From Sulfurimonas sp. (lineage in GTDB: Bacteria > Campylobacterota > Campylobacteria > Campylobacterales > Sulfurimonadaceae): DNA of 64,000 nucleotides. A program made the position numbers and the translations under genes. Where the stretch lies: contig NZ_JALSKT010000080.1 in assembly GCF_026988655.1 (NCBI RefSeq), forward strand, positions 1-64,000, given 5' to 3'. Of this stretch, positions 32,020 through 41,540 are shown piece after piece. Under the pieces are notes generated by a model. It saw only the letters and a program-made list of their open reading frames with translations, was not told where the DNA came from and searched no databases. The stretch's first letter is position 1, and the number at the start of each line of letters is the position of its first letter.

Positions 32020-32982
32020 ATGAATTATAAAACAATTGCGCAAGAAACGTTAAATATTGAAGCACAAACCTTAGCTGATGCTGCGAAAAATATTGGTGAT
32101 GAATTTGATAAAGCGGTGGAGATTATACTTAACTGCAAAGGCAAACTCGTTGTCAGTGGTGTTGGAAAAAGTGGTCTTATTGGGGCTAAAATGGCGGCAA
32201 CTTTTGCTTCTACTGGTACACCGAGCTTTTTTCTTCATCCGACAGAAGCACTTCATGGTGACCTAGGAATGATAGGCAAAGATGATGTGGTAATTGCTAT
32301 AAGTTACTCGGGTGAAAGCGAAGAACTGAGCTCAATTTTACCGCATATCAAGCGTTTTGGGATTCCTTTGATAGGAATGACACGAGACAAAAACTCTACA
32401 CTTGGTCAATATAGTGACTTAGTGATCGATGTAGTCGTAGAAAAAGAGGCTTGCCCACTTAATATCGCACCGACAAGTTCAACAACACTGACATTAGCTT
32501 TAGGTGATGCTTTGGCGGTTTGTTTGATGAAAGCGAGAGATTTTCAAAAGAGTGATTTTGCATCTTTTCACCCTGGTGGTGCTTTAGGTAAAAAACTCTT
32601 TATAAAAGTAAGCAATTTGATGCAAAAAGAGAACTTGCCAATTTTACATGAAGATGCAAAAGTCAAAGATGCCATTCTTGCAATCAGTGAAGGACGTCTT
32701 GGAACGGTGCTTATTTCAGATAAAGAGGGGCGACTCATTGCACTTATGAGTGATGGAGATGTTCGTCGTGCTTTACTCAGTGAAGATTTTTCACTCGAAG
32801 CAGATGTCTTAAAATATGCAACATTAAACCCTATGACTATAGATGATGAAGAGATGCTTGCGAGTGACGCACTTGTTTTAATAGAAAATAAAAAAATTCA
32901 ACTTCTTGTCGTTACAGATAAAGAGGAAAAAATACAAGGCGTATTACATATTCATACGCTAATTGAAAAAGGAATATCATAA
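32020..32982 (+). CDS. kdsD: Arabinose-5-phosphate isomerase KdsD/KpsF
   Basis: KdsD converts ribulose-5-phosphate to arabinose-5-phosphate, the first step to the Kdo sugar of lipopolysaccharide. The 320 residues hold an N-terminal SIS domain (residues 40-180: KLVVSGVGKSGLIGAKMAATFASTG, HPTEALHGDLG, SYSGESEEL) and two C-terminal CBS motifs (about 200-320). The family start MNYKTIAQETLNIEAQ supports the first ATG although its -10 box is very close. The gene starts just beyond the palindromic element and leads into rluB after three bases. Confidence 0.93.
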   Translation: MNYKTIAQETLNIEAQTLADAAKNIGDEFDKAVEIILNCKGKLVVSGVGKSGLIGAKMAATFASTGTPSFFLHPTEALHGDLGMIGKDDVVIAISYSGESEELSSILPHIKRFGIPLIGMTRDKNSTLGQYSDLVIDVVVEKEACPLNIAPTSSTTLTLALGDALAVCLMKARDFQKSDFASFHPGGALGKKLFIKVSNLMQKENLPILHEDAKVKDAILAISEGRLGTVLISDKEGRLIALMSDGDVRRALLSEDFSLEADVLKYATLNPMTIDDEEMLASDALVLIENKKIQLLVVTDKEEKIQGVLHIHTLIEKGIS

Positions 32983-32985
32983 ACA

Positions 32986-33789
32986 ATGATGCGATTAAAT
33001 AAATACATAGCACACTACTCAACTTACTCTAGAAGAGAAGCAGACAAGGCTATACAAGATGGTTATGTCCGTGTAAATGGAGAGATAGAAGAAAATCCTG
33101 CTACGCAGGTACAAGAGGGAATAGATATTGTCTACATAAGCGGAAAACAAGTCTCTCCACAAGAAAAATATACGGTTATCGTTTACAACAAACCAAAGGG
33201 TGAGCTTGTAACAAAATCTGATCCTAAAGGGCGTAAAACGATTTATGATACTTTAAGTAAAGAGTTTAAACATTTTATCCCCGTTGGACGTCTTGACTTT
33301 GCGAGTGAGGGTTTGCTTCTTTTAACAGATGCTTCCCATGTTGCAACTTCTTTGATGGAGTCTGATTTGGAGAGAATTTATAAGCTTAAAATCAAAGGGG
33401 AAGTAACACCAGATATGGAAGATGCGATGCTCAATGGTATTTTCCTTGCAGATGCAAGCGCCGGTGCTCACTCTCACTCTAAAATTACCTCTATGGATAT
33501 TAAGCCATTTATCGGCTATAAAATTCAAAAAAATCAGCCAAACTACTCGATACTCAAAGTGGCACTCAAAGAAGGGAAAAACCGTGAGCTTCGTCGTTTC
33601 TTTGCACATTTTGGTGCTGAAGTGGCTGACTTAAAACGTGTGAGTTTTGCAGAAATAGAACTCAATAACCTGCCAACAGGAAAAACAAGATATTTAACAA
33701 GAAGTGAATACTCTGCTTTGTATAAATTTTTAAAAGAAGAGAAAAAAAGAGCCAAAGAGAAAAAAAGAAACACTACAGAAGAAGAATAA
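32986..33789 (+). CDS. rluB: 23S rRNA pseudouridine synthase, RluB/RsuA family
   Basis: A 267-residue protein with an N-terminal S4 RNA-binding domain (residues 1-60: RLNKYIAHYSTYSRREADKAI) and a pseudouridine synthase domain with the catalytic aspartate in VGRLDFASEGLLLLT and the KEGKNRELRRFF block. This is the RsuA/RluB/RluE/RluF group; the C-terminal tail is lysine-rich. RluB (23S position 2605 in E. coli) is the best guess, but the group is hard to divide by eye. It is read with kdsD and rarA. Confidence 0.88.
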   Translation: MMRLNKYIAHYSTYSRREADKAIQDGYVRVNGEIEENPATQVQEGIDIVYISGKQVSPQEKYTVIVYNKPKGELVTKSDPKGRKTIYDTLSKEFKHFIPVGRLDFASEGLLLLTDASHVATSLMESDLERIYKLKIKGEVTPDMEDAMLNGIFLADASAGAHSHSKITSMDIKPFIGYKIQKNQPNYSILKVALKEGKNRELRRFFAHFGAEVADLKRVSFAEIELNNLPTGKTRYLTRSEYSALYKFLKEEKKRAKEKKRNTTEEE

Positions 33790-33792
33790 AAC

Positions 33793-34968
33793 GTGGATTT
33801 TACTCACTTGCTTCGTCCTACTGCGTTTGATGACATCATCGGGCAAGAGCATTTAACTGCGTTTGATGCACCACTGCGTATCTTATGTGAAAAAGAAGCA
33901 CTTGGGCATAGCTTTTTTTATGGTCCTGCAGGAGTGGGTAAAACTTCCCTATCCCGTGTTATAGCTAAAGTGATGCAACTTCCCTTTTATGAACTCAATG
34001 CAACATCGCTCAAAGTAGAACAACTCCGAAAGATATTTGAGCAGTACAAAAATGCACTGCAGAAGCCTTTGATATTTATCGATGAAGTGCACCGCCTCTC
34101 AAAAAACCAGCAAGAAGTTTTACTACCTGTTATGGAAAACAACTCGGTGTTAGTTATTGGTGCTTCAACAGAAAATCCTTTTTTCTCACTTACCTCTGCT
34201 ATGCGTTCACGCTCTATGCTTTTTGAGCTCAAAACCATTACGAATAGCGCTCTTGAAAAATTACTCAACACAGCAATGGAATCTGTAAATATAGAAATAG
34301 ATGCAGATGCAAAAGAGTATCTTGTTGTAAGTAGTGGTGGTGATGCAAGAGCTATGTTAAAGCTTTTAGAGTTTGCTTTGAATGTCCAAAGTAAGCTAAC
34401 TTTAGAACTTTTAAAGTCTTTACGTCCAAATGCACTCCAAGCTGGAAGCAGTGAAGCTGGTGTGCATTATGATTTGACTTCTGCACTTATTAAGTCTATT
34501 CGTGGTTCGGATGCTGATGCTGCTATTTACTATCTTGCACGACTTATTGACGGTGGTGAGAGTGCAGATTTTATTGCACGTAGATTAGTCATACTCGCAA
34601 GTGAAGATGTTGGAAATGCAAATCCTCAAGCACTCACACTAACAACTTCTACACTAACATCTGTTAGTAAGATAGGCTATCCTGAGGCAAGGATTATTTT
34701 AGCACAAGCCGTTATCTATCTCTGTGCATCACCAAAATCAAACGCAGCGTATTTAGCAATAAACAAAGCACTTCAAAGCGTAAAAGATGGCAATATTCTA
34801 AATATCCCAAAAAGCATAACACAGCAAAATGAAGGCTATCTCTATCCACATGACTTTGGTGGTTATGTAGAACAAGAGTACCTTGAAAAACCATTCAAAT
34901 TTGTAAAGTTAAAAACGATAGGATATGAGAAAAAAATGCAAGAGTGGTTGAAAATCATTAAAAAATAA
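33793..34968 (+). CDS. rarA: Replication-associated recombination protein RarA (MgsA)
   Basis: RarA is a AAA+ ATPase of the clamp-loader type that acts at stalled replication forks. The 391-residue protein has the opening LLRPTAFDDIIGQEHL, Walker A GPAGVGKT (44-51), Walker B LIFIDEVHRL, the sensor IGASTENPFFSL, and the C-terminal tetramer domain with GGESADFIARRLVILASEDVGNANPQAL, the most typical block of the family. The start is GTG at 33793, three bases after the rluB stop. Three AAACGCAG copies lie in it. Confidence 0.94.
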   Translation: MDFTHLLRPTAFDDIIGQEHLTAFDAPLRILCEKEALGHSFFYGPAGVGKTSLSRVIAKVMQLPFYELNATSLKVEQLRKIFEQYKNALQKPLIFIDEVHRLSKNQQEVLLPVMENNSVLVIGASTENPFFSLTSAMRSRSMLFELKTITNSALEKLLNTAMESVNIEIDADAKEYLVVSSGGDARAMLKLLEFALNVQSKLTLELLKSLRPNALQAGSSEAGVHYDLTSALIKSIRGSDADAAIYYLARLIDGGESADFIARRLVILASEDVGNANPQALTLTTSTLTSVSKIGYPEARIILAQAVIYLCASPKSNAAYLAINKALQSVKDGNILNIPKSITQQNEGYLYPHDFGGYVEQEYLEKPFKFVKLKTIGYEKKMQEWLKIIKK

Positions 34969-35018
34969 AAAAACTTTAGATACAATCAGATATTATATTA
35001 ATATACAGGAATTCAAAT

Positions 35019-35306
35019 ATGGAACTATCTACATCTTCTAATGTTGTTACAATTAAGGGTAATATAAAAAATCTCTCTGACCATCAAGCTATTAAAGAGG
35101 CTATAGATGCGCTCGCAACAACAAACAAAAATATAAAAATTAAAATTACAGACTCGATTTCTATAATATCATCTGTCATAGGCTACCTTAACAAACTCGT
35201 ACTTAAAGATGGAGTAGATATTTCTATAGATGTAGGAAATGCACAACTAAAAGAGCTTTTTGATGACTTAAATTTAACAACACTCTTTAAGGTGAAAAAG
35301 GTTTAA
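35019..35306 (+). CDS. STAS-domain protein (anti-sigma-antagonist-like)
   Basis: The 95 residues form a single STAS domain as in SpoIIAA and RsbV: alternating strands and helices, the phosphorylation region ITDSISIISSVIGYLNKL where the serine after the aspartate would be the target, and the C-terminal LKELFDDLNLTTLFKV. It starts a three-gene set with a chemoreceptor-like protein and a PP2C phosphatase joined to a kinase-like ATPase. In known switches the phosphatase removes the phosphate from the STAS protein and the HATPase protein adds it. AGGAATT precedes the ATG. Confidence 0.75.
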   Translation: MELSTSSNVVTIKGNIKNLSDHQAIKEAIDALATTNKNIKIKITDSISIISSVIGYLNKLVLKDGVDISIDVGNAQLKELFDDLNLTTLFKVKKV

Positions 35307-35309
35307 GTG

Positions 35310-37280
35310 ATGAGCATCAAAGCAAAATTAAATCTAATTATAGCAATTGTAGTTTCATTTTCATTGATAATTATTGCCCTTACTGTGATAAAAGCAGTAG
35401 AACAAAACAGCAATCTCAGCAAAGTACAAGACTTAAATACACTTTCTCAAAAGTTGAGTCTTCTAATCCATGAAACACAAAAAGAGAGGGGTGCTTCTGC
35501 TGGATTTTTAGCTTCTAAAGGTGAAAAATTTGGAGCAATACTGCAAAAGCAAAGAGTGTTAACGAACCAGCGTTATAAAGATTTTTTAGTTTATGAAGGT
35601 TCTTTAAATAAAGAAAATTTTTCTAAAGAGTTACAAGCTGAAATAGCATCTCTCAAAAGTAATCTCTCTCGGCTTGATAAAGTACGCTCTGCAGTAGATA
35701 ATTTGCACATAAGTGTAAAAGATGAAGTGAAGTACTATACGAGTGCAAATACAAAAATTCTCAATATTGTAGCATTGACCGCAAAACTAGCAAATACGCC
35801 AGCACTTGTAAAAGCACTCGATGCATATACAAACTTTTTAAAATCAAAAGAGAGAGCAGGGATAGAGCGAGCAGTGCTGAGTGGAACTTTTGCAGCAGAT
35901 AGCTTTGCGGATGGTATGTTTGCAAAATTTATCACTTTACTTGCGCAGCAAGATGCCTATATGGATGCTTTTGTGGCTATGGCAACGCCTGAGTCAAAAA
36001 AACTCTATAAAGATACGATGAACTCCCCAGTAGTAGCTGAGGTCAACAAAATGAGAGCGATAGCAAAAGCAAAAGAGGGTAAGTTTGGTGTAGATAGTGA
36101 AGTATGGTTTAAAACTATCACAAAAAAAATAAATTTACTCAAACAAGTTGATGATGGTTTAGCAAAAAACAATACTAAACTTCTTGATGAGATTATCTCT
36201 ACATCAAAAACAAAAACGACTATTATCCTCATCGCTTATATTGCATTTACTATTATGATATTTGTGATTATTTTACTTATCAGCAAGGGCATAAACAGAA
36301 GTGTGCAAGAATCATTACAAAAGATTCAATGTGTCTCAAGTGACCTTGACCTCTCTTGCAATGTCATTGTTGAAGGAAATGATGAGATTTCTCAAATATC
36401 AAGAGCCTTACATATAATGGTAACTGCGTTTAAAGAGACAGTATACAATGCTCAAGATGTAGCAGCAAGAACATCAAGTGAGAGTCTGAAGCTCAATAGT
36501 GTAGTTGAGTCATTAGCCCAGAACTCACAAAAAGAAGAAGAGCAGATTAAGGGGATTAATACGCTAGTTTTAGAAGTCGGAGGAAAGCTTGACAATGTAG
36601 AAGAGGCAACTATAAGTGTGACAGAAGACCTTGAAGTTACATTTAAGGTTTTAGATGGATTTGTTGAAAAACTTCACGATGTTGTGTATTCAATTGAAAA
36701 TGGAAGACAAGAACAAGAAGAGTTAGTGAACAAGGTTGCATCATTGACAGAACAGGCAAAAAATATTAAAGAGGTCTTGGCAATTATAGCAGATATAGCA
36801 GATCAGACAAATCTTCTTGCTCTAAACGCAGCAATAGAAGCTGCACGTGCAGGTGAGCATGGACGTGGTTTTGCTGTTGTAGCGGATGAGGTAAGAAAAC
36901 TTGCAGAGAGAACACAAAAATCTTTGAGTGAAATAAGCGCAAATGTAAATCTCATTACACAAAATGTTGTAGAAATTTCTGAAGAGACAGATAGAACTTC
37001 TAGTAGCATGTTACATATTTCAGAGTCTGCTCAGGAACTTATCGAATCATCAAATGAGACAAAAGAAAAACTGAGTGTGACGAAGAAAAAATCTGTTAAA
37101 GTGATGCATGAGAGCATTTACATAGCAACAAAAACAAAAGATATGATAATAGCAGTTGATGAAGTTGTTGAAATTTCAGAAAAAAATAGCTCTTTAAGAG
37201 AAGAAGTACAAGGTGCTGTAGAAATACTTTCGCATGATGCAAAAACAATGCAAACAGAACTGAATAAGTTTAAGATTTAG
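35310..37280 (+). CDS. Methyl-accepting chemotaxis-like protein with a NIT sensor domain
   Basis: This membrane protein of 656 residues has a first span at about 10-30, a periplasmic NIT (nitrate/nitrite-sensing-like) domain with [21 protein letters not shown], a second span at about 303-325, a HAMP-like stretch, and a signalling domain whose hairpin tip reads [35 protein letters not shown]. The C-terminus lacks a CheR-binding pentapeptide. It begins three bases after the STAS stop and ends 11 bases before the phosphatase gene, so it may feed that switch as well as, or instead of, the flagellar motor. Ligand not known. Confidence 0.85.
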   Translation: MSIKAKLNLIIAIVVSFSLIIIALTVIKAVEQNSNLSKVQDLNTLSQKLSLLIHETQKERGASAGFLASKGEKFGAILQKQRVLTNQRYKDFLVYEGSLNKENFSKELQAEIASLKSNLSRLDKVRSAVDNLHISVKDEVKYYTSANTKILNIVALTAKLANTPALVKALDAYTNFLKSKERAGIERAVLSGTFAADSFADGMFAKFITLLAQQDAYMDAFVAMATPESKKLYKDTMNSPVVAEVNKMRAIAKAKEGKFGVDSEVWFKTITKKINLLKQVDDGLAKNNTKLLDEIISTSKTKTTIILIAYIAFTIMIFVIILLISKGINRSVQESLQKIQCVSSDLDLSCNVIVEGNDEISQISRALHIMVTAFKETVYNAQDVAARTSSESLKLNSVVESLAQNSQKEEEQIKGINTLVLEVGGKLDNVEEATISVTEDLEVTFKVLDGFVEKLHDVVYSIENGRQEQEELVNKVASLTEQAKNIKEVLAIIADIADQTNLLALNAAIEAARAGEHGRGFAVVADEVRKLAERTQKSLSEISANVNLITQNVVEISEETDRTSSSMLHISESAQELIESSNETKEKLSVTKKKSVKVMHESIYIATKTKDMIIAVDEVVEISEKNSSLREEVQGAVEILSHDAKTMQTELNKFKI

Positions 37281-37291
37281 TATCGCTGTAT

Positions 37292-38518
37292 ATGAGAACT
37301 GATTATGATACGTACCAAGAAGAGTTAGCCTTTCAAAAAGAGTTAAATATTTTAAGAAATGATTTTTATTATCAGTTACTTGATGATAAAGATATTGCTT
37401 TAGTTGACTTTATGTATAAACCACTTGATACTTTAAGTGGCGATGCCTATACGGCAAGAAGAGTTGATGAAAACAGAACTTTTTACTTGATAGTAGATGG
37501 TATGGGAAAAGGGCTTTCTGCTTCGTTAACAAGTATGATAATGACAACTTTTGTTAATCATATCATAGATAAAATGATAGAGCATGAAAGTTTTAGTCTT
37601 GACATCTTGCTGGAAGAATCCATCGCCTTTATTAAGCCAATACTTTTAGAAGAAGAGGCTCTCTCGATTGATTACATCCTCTTTGATACTCATTTTAAAA
37701 CATTGGAGTATGCAAAATTTTCTATGCCAGTGTTTTTACTTGAAGATAAATTGGGCAATATTGTACGCATTGCATCGAACAATCCTCCTTTGAGTAAATG
37801 GCAACAAGAGTATAAAACAGCATTTATTGATGTGAGTGATATCCATAAGTTTCTTTTTTATAGTGACGGTATAGTGGAAAACTCTTTAGTAGAAGGTGGA
37901 ACCTATGCTGACAAAGTGGAAGAAGATTTTAAAAACTCTTTTACTCGTGAGGAGATAAAAGAGAAAATATTATCAAAAATAGCTAAACAAGAAGATGACT
38001 TAACTTTGATTTTTATCAATACACTTTGTTTAGACTCGGCAAATTTACTCACTCAAAGAAGTTTTAACTCGACTCTAGAGGATGTAGATAGAGCAAGTCA
38101 ATGGTATAGTGAAATATGGCAGAGTGTGAATGCTAAAAAAGATCTTATTAGCACTGCTTCCGTAGTATTTAGTGAGCTTTTTATGAATGCTTATGAGCAT
38201 GGTAATTTAGGTCTGAGTTCACATGAAAAACATCTATTGCTTGAAAATGACAACTATTTTGAGAGATTACAAGAACTACAGAAAAGTTGTGATAAAACAA
38301 TAAAAGTCAAAGTATATAAACTTGATGCATCTGATGCTAACTATATTGTTACGCAAATTTTTGATGAGGGTAAAGGGTTTGATACCCAAATTTTAAGTGA
38401 AATATTTCGTAATTCACAAAAATTTAATGGTCGGGGTGTTTTCATCTCACGTAGTAATTCTATGGGTATTTATTATAATAGAGCAGGAAATTGTGTTTTG
38501 TTCCTTCATAAACTCTAA
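37292..38518 (+). CDS. SpoIIE/RsbU-type PP2C phosphatase fused to an RsbW-like ATPase domain
   Basis: The N-terminal part (about residues 25-245) is a PP2C phosphatase of the SpoIIE type: LSGDAYTARRVDENRTFYLIVDGMGKGLSAS carries the metal-binding aspartates and the DGMGKG block, and FLFYSDGIVEN the later ones. The C-terminal part (about 260-405) is a GHKL ATPase with the N box FSELFMNAYEHGNLG and G1-like DEGKGFD, as in the anti-sigma kinases RsbW and SpoIIAB. A phosphatase and the opposing kinase in one chain, next to a STAS protein, gives a compact partner switch. The output (sigma factor, cyclase or motor) is not visible. Confidence 0.82.
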   Translation: MRTDYDTYQEELAFQKELNILRNDFYYQLLDDKDIALVDFMYKPLDTLSGDAYTARRVDENRTFYLIVDGMGKGLSASLTSMIMTTFVNHIIDKMIEHESFSLDILLEESIAFIKPILLEEEALSIDYILFDTHFKTLEYAKFSMPVFLLEDKLGNIVRIASNNPPLSKWQQEYKTAFIDVSDIHKFLFYSDGIVENSLVEGGTYADKVEEDFKNSFTREEIKEKILSKIAKQEDDLTLIFINTLCLDSANLLTQRSFNSTLEDVDRASQWYSEIWQSVNAKKDLISTASVVFSELFMNAYEHGNLGLSSHEKHLLLENDNYFERLQELQKSCDKTIKVKVYKLDASDANYIVTQIFDEGKGFDTQILSEIFRNSQKFNGRGVFISRSNSMGIYYNRAGNCVLFLHKL

Positions 38519-38529
38519 ACTACGGTAAA

Positions 38530-38644
38530 TCAAAACGCGTAAGTCATTCTCAGCTTGACTGGGAATCTAGCTTATAATTTCATATAAACTAGACCCTGAA
38601 TCAAGTTCAGGGTGACTTAAGTTCATGGTGACTTACGTTTTGAA
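38530..38644 (+). repeat. REP/MITE-like palindromic element, copy 1
   Basis: About 115 bases in the gap before the malic enzyme gene. The ends pair (TCAAAACGCGTAAGTCA with TGACTTACGTTTTGA), and the inside holds the palindromes CCTGAA-TCAAG-TTCAGG and TCAGCTTGACTGGGA. An inverted copy lies at 40738-40833, about 85 percent alike over its core by eye. Copy 1 has an extra 16 or so bases (around 38618-38632). Confidence 0.85.
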
Positions 38645-38707
38645 GTTATCTTATGTTTAGTCAATTAGTATATAATTTAGTTATAAAAATAATAAGGAAA
38701 TAGTATT

Positions 38708-40012
38708 ATGTCGGAATCATCATCATTTAAAAATGAATCATTAGAATATCATAGAGCCAAAAACGAATTTGATACCAACGGAAAAACGGGAACATTACTT
38801 ACTAAACCATGTAAAACTGCAACAGAGTTATCTATGGCTTATAGTCCTGGAGTTGCTTACCCTTGTTTAGAGATCGAAAAAAATCCTGAATTAGCATACG
38901 AATATACGAACAAAGGAAACCTTGTAGCCGTTGTGAGTGATGGAACAGCAGTGCTTGGTCTTGGAGATATTGGTGCTTTAGCAGGCAAGCCTGTGATGGA
39001 AGGTAAGGGCGTACTTTTTAAATCATTTGCAAATGTTGATGCTGTTGATATTGAGCTAAATACAAAAAGTAGTGAAGAGATTATCAATATCGTAGCAGCG
39101 ATGTCTGATAGCTTTGGTGGTATCAACCTTGAAGATATTTCTGCACCAAGATGTTTTGAGATAGAAGAGCGTTTAAAAGCCATCTGTAATGTACCTGTGT
39201 TTCATGATGACCAACATGGTACAGCGGTGATAACCACTGCTGGGCTTATGAATGTTATAGAGATGAGTGGCAAAGAAGCTAAAGATCTTAAAGTTGTTAT
39301 CATTGGGGCTGGGGCTGCAGGGATAGCTTGTGGAAATATGTATAAAAATCTTGGGGTAGAGAAGATTACTATGCTTGACTCTAGAGGTGTCATCCATAGC
39401 GGTAGAGATGACTTGAACAAATACAAAAAACTGTTTGCGCTTGAGACAGAAGATAGAAGTCTTGAAGATGCAATGAAAAATGCGGATATGGTGCTTGGGC
39501 TTTCTAAACCTGATTTGATTACACCCGAAATGGTAAAAAGTATGTCTGATACTAATCCTATCATTTTTGCTTGTGCAAATCCAAACCCTGAAATTACGCC
39601 TGATGTTGCAAAACTTGCAAGAGCCGATATTATCATCGGAACAGGAAGAAGTGATTATACGAACCAAGTAAATAACGTTCTTGGTTTCCCTCAGATTTTT
39701 CGTGGGGCACTTGATGCAAGAGCGACAAAAATTACTGAAAATATGAAACTTGCAGCTGCACGTGCTTTAGCTGCTCTAGCCAAAGAAGATGTTCCTCAGC
39801 GGGTAAAAACAGCACATAACAGAGAAGATATGAGCTTTGGACGGGAGTATATTATTCCTTCTCCATTTGATAGAAGGGTTTTAGTTTGGGTTGCTTCTGC
39901 GGTTGCTCAGGCTGCTATAGATGATGGTGTTGCACGTGTGAAGGATTTTGATATCGATGCATACAAAATAAAACTACAAAAACTAGCTGATCATTTAGAC
40001 GCAAAAGCCTAA
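38708..40012 (+). CDS. Malic enzyme, NAD(P)-dependent
   Basis: The 434-residue protein decarboxylates malate to pyruvate. It shows ELSMAYSPGVAYPCLEI, VVSDGTAVLGLGDIGALAGKPVMEGK, VFHDDQHGTAVIT and the Rossmann site VVIIGAGAAGIACGNMY. It equals the malic part of MaeB without the phosphotransacetylase-like extension. In an autotroph it would link the reductive TCA cycle to pyruvate. TATAAT at about 38671 and AAGGA before the ATG give a normal promoter and ribosome site. Its stop overlaps the convergent mqnA gene by four bases. Confidence 0.92.
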   Translation: MSESSSFKNESLEYHRAKNEFDTNGKTGTLLTKPCKTATELSMAYSPGVAYPCLEIEKNPELAYEYTNKGNLVAVVSDGTAVLGLGDIGALAGKPVMEGKGVLFKSFANVDAVDIELNTKSSEEIINIVAAMSDSFGGINLEDISAPRCFEIEERLKAICNVPVFHDDQHGTAVITTAGLMNVIEMSGKEAKDLKVVIIGAGAAGIACGNMYKNLGVEKITMLDSRGVIHSGRDDLNKYKKLFALETEDRSLEDAMKNADMVLGLSKPDLITPEMVKSMSDTNPIIFACANPNPEITPDVAKLARADIIIGTGRSDYTNQVNNVLGFPQIFRGALDARATKITENMKLAAARALAALAKEDVPQRVKTAHNREDMSFGREYIIPSPFDRRVLVWVASAVAQAAIDDGVARVKDFDIDAYKIKLQKLADHLDAKA

Positions 40013-40659
40013 ATTTTTTTTGCTTCTTTGTAGAACTTCTTGAGGCCAGCTTTGGCCTTGGAGTCTAAATCGTAAGAGATAAGTGTGAGATAATCTAAAA
40101 TATCTTGCTTTTGTATATGTGTTCTTTTAGAAGCTTTTTCTAAAAGATACTGAGGAATTTTTATACTGCGTTTGAGAAACTCTTTTTCTATATTTTTATA
40201 TCTTTTTTTGTTTTGATGATAACAAAGCACTGCAAAAACAAAGGGTAAGTGGTATTTTTCATTCCATCTTTTTGCTAAATCTATGTAGTCCTTGTTTTTT
40301 AGCGCATATCGTAAGGCTTTATCTCCTATAAGAACTTCTCCTTGAAGATTTAAAAGGCTTGCAAGAACATTTGAAGAGGCTGATTCTGCATCTTTTTTTG
40401 TATCTTTTGAAGGAATGACTATAACGCTATTGACTTCTTTTTTAGCGATGATACCAAGATTGACAGAAGCTGAGTTTTTTGCGGTGATACTAGAGATAAA
40501 CGCAGCATCTACTCTTTTGTTTAAAAAATCATTATTGATTTTTGCTGGAACATTTTTTTTGTATTCCATAGAGAGTTTTTGCTGGTTTGATCTTGTATAG
40601 CGTTTCATAAATATATGAAATGGTAAGAGGTTGAGGTATTCTATTTTTCCAAAAATCAT
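40009..40659 (-). CDS. mqnA: Chorismate dehydratase MqnA (futalosine menaquinone pathway)
   Basis: MqnA starts the futalosine route to menaquinone, the one used by Campylobacterota, by dehydrating chorismate. The protein, about 216 residues, has the family opening IFGKIEYLNLLPF, the DAAFISS segment and LIGDKALRYAL, in a periplasmic-binding-protein-like fold. The ATG at 40659 was preferred to a TTG at 40665. A TATAAT on the minus strand (40670-40665) ends five bases before it, so the transcript is probably leaderless. The pathway role is taken from the family; mqnB-D are not in the window. Confidence 0.85.
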   Translation of the reverse strand: MIFGKIEYLNLLPFHIFMKRYTRSNQQKLSMEYKKNVPAKINNDFLNKRVDAAFISSITAKNSASVNLGIIAKKEVNSVIVIPSKDTKKDAESASSNVLASLLNLQGEVLIGDKALRYALKNKDYIDLAKRWNEKYHLPFVFAVLCYHQNKKRYKNIEKEFLKRSIKIPQYLLEKASKRTHIQKQDILDYLTLISYDLDSKAKAGLKKFYKEAKKI

Positions 40660-40737
40660 GTGCAATTATACATCACTTAACTTATCTTAGATATAATTGC
40701 CTCAATGAAATCACGGTAAATTAAAACTAAGATAACT

Positions 40738-40833
40738 TCAAAACTCAAGTCACCCTGAACTTGATTCAGGGTCTAGTTTATATGAAATTATAAGCTAGAT
40801 TCCCAGTCAAGCTGAGAATGACTTGAGTTTGTA
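40738..40833 (-). repeat. REP/MITE-like palindromic element, copy 2 (inverted)
   Basis: The inverse of the element at 38530, on the other side of the malic enzyme-mqnA pair. Its arms are TCAAAACTCAAGTCA and TGACTTGAGTTTG. Where copy 1 has GTAAGTCA and TGACTTAC, this copy has CTCAAGTCA and TGACTTGAG, so the two arms changed together. The right arm ends at the -10 box (TATAAT, 40832-40837) of the moaD operon. Confidence 0.85.
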
Positions 40834-40837
40834 TAAT
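40832..40837 (+). promoter_or_regulatory. -10 box of the moaD operon
   Basis: TATAAT follows directly on the right arm of the palindromic element and is 19 bases before the moaD ATG, which has GAAGG as ribosome site. No clear -35 is seen; the element supplies the upstream sequence. Confidence 0.5.
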
Positions 40838-40856
40838 GAAATGAAGGTAAAAAGAA

Positions 40857-41078
40857 ATGGTAAAAGTAGAATTTTTAGGACCAATACAAAAAGATGCTTT
40901 AGAATTAGATATAAAAAATTTGAACGAATTAGCAGCAATTTTGCAAAAAGATGAACAGATGAAAGAGTGGCTAGAGACTTGTGCAGTAGCTGTGAATGAT
41001 ACACTTGTCTCAACACTTGAGCAAGAGCTTAAAGATGGTGATAAAATTTCATTACTTCCTCCTGTTTGTGGTGGATGA
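40857..41078 (+). CDS. moaD: Molybdopterin synthase small subunit MoaD
   Basis: A 73-residue ubiquitin-fold protein ending in the double glycine PPVCGG, whose thiocarboxylate gives sulfur to precursor Z in molybdenum cofactor synthesis. It is the first of moaD-moaE-moeA and an unknown gene, all in one direction with small gaps. MoaE, its partner subunit, is four bases downstream. Confidence 0.93.
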   Translation: MVKVEFLGPIQKDALELDIKNLNELAAILQKDEQMKEWLETCAVAVNDTLVSTLEQELKDGDKISLLPPVCGG

Positions 41079-41081
41079 GTT

Positions 41082-41522
41082 ATGCTTTATTTGTATGATG
41101 GCGCACTAGACGTACCTAAAATCTTAAAAGATTGGTATGAAGAAGAAGCAAAAAGCAACTACGGTGCATATATTCCCTTTGTGGGAACAGTACGCGCTGA
41201 AGATGAGATAGATGGGCTCAGCTTTGACATTTATGAACCAATTTTAGAGTCATGGTTTCAAGCTTGGCAGGAGAGAGCAAAAGCAAAAGGTGCCATCATT
41301 AAAATGGCACACTCACGTGGCGATGTTATGTTGCACGAATCATCATACATTGCAGCGGTCTTTTCTCCTAAACGCAGAGTTGCTTTAGAGTTTATTGATA
41401 CCTTTGTAGAGGACTTCAAAGCCAGTGCACCTATCTGGAAATATGACCTTAAAGATGGAAAAAGAATCTATGCAAAAGATCGTTCAACAGCCATAAAAGG
41501 CAGCGGGCTTTTAGCGAAATAA
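41082..41522 (+). CDS. moaE: Molybdopterin synthase catalytic subunit MoaE
   Basis: The 146-residue protein forms a heterotetramer with MoaD and makes molybdopterin. Typical blocks are GAYIPFVGTVRAED at the start, IKMAHSRGDVMLHESSYIAAVFSPKR with the conserved histidine and arginine, and SAPIWKYDL near the end with the active lysine. It belongs to the moaD operon. One AAACGCAG copy encodes the PKRRVA segment. Confidence 0.93.
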   Translation: MLYLYDGALDVPKILKDWYEEEAKSNYGAYIPFVGTVRAEDEIDGLSFDIYEPILESWFQAWQERAKAKGAIIKMAHSRGDVMLHESSYIAAVFSPKRRVALEFIDTFVEDFKASAPIWKYDLKDGKRIYAKDRSTAIKGSGLLAK

Positions 41523-41540
41523 AATGAAGGATAATGAACT

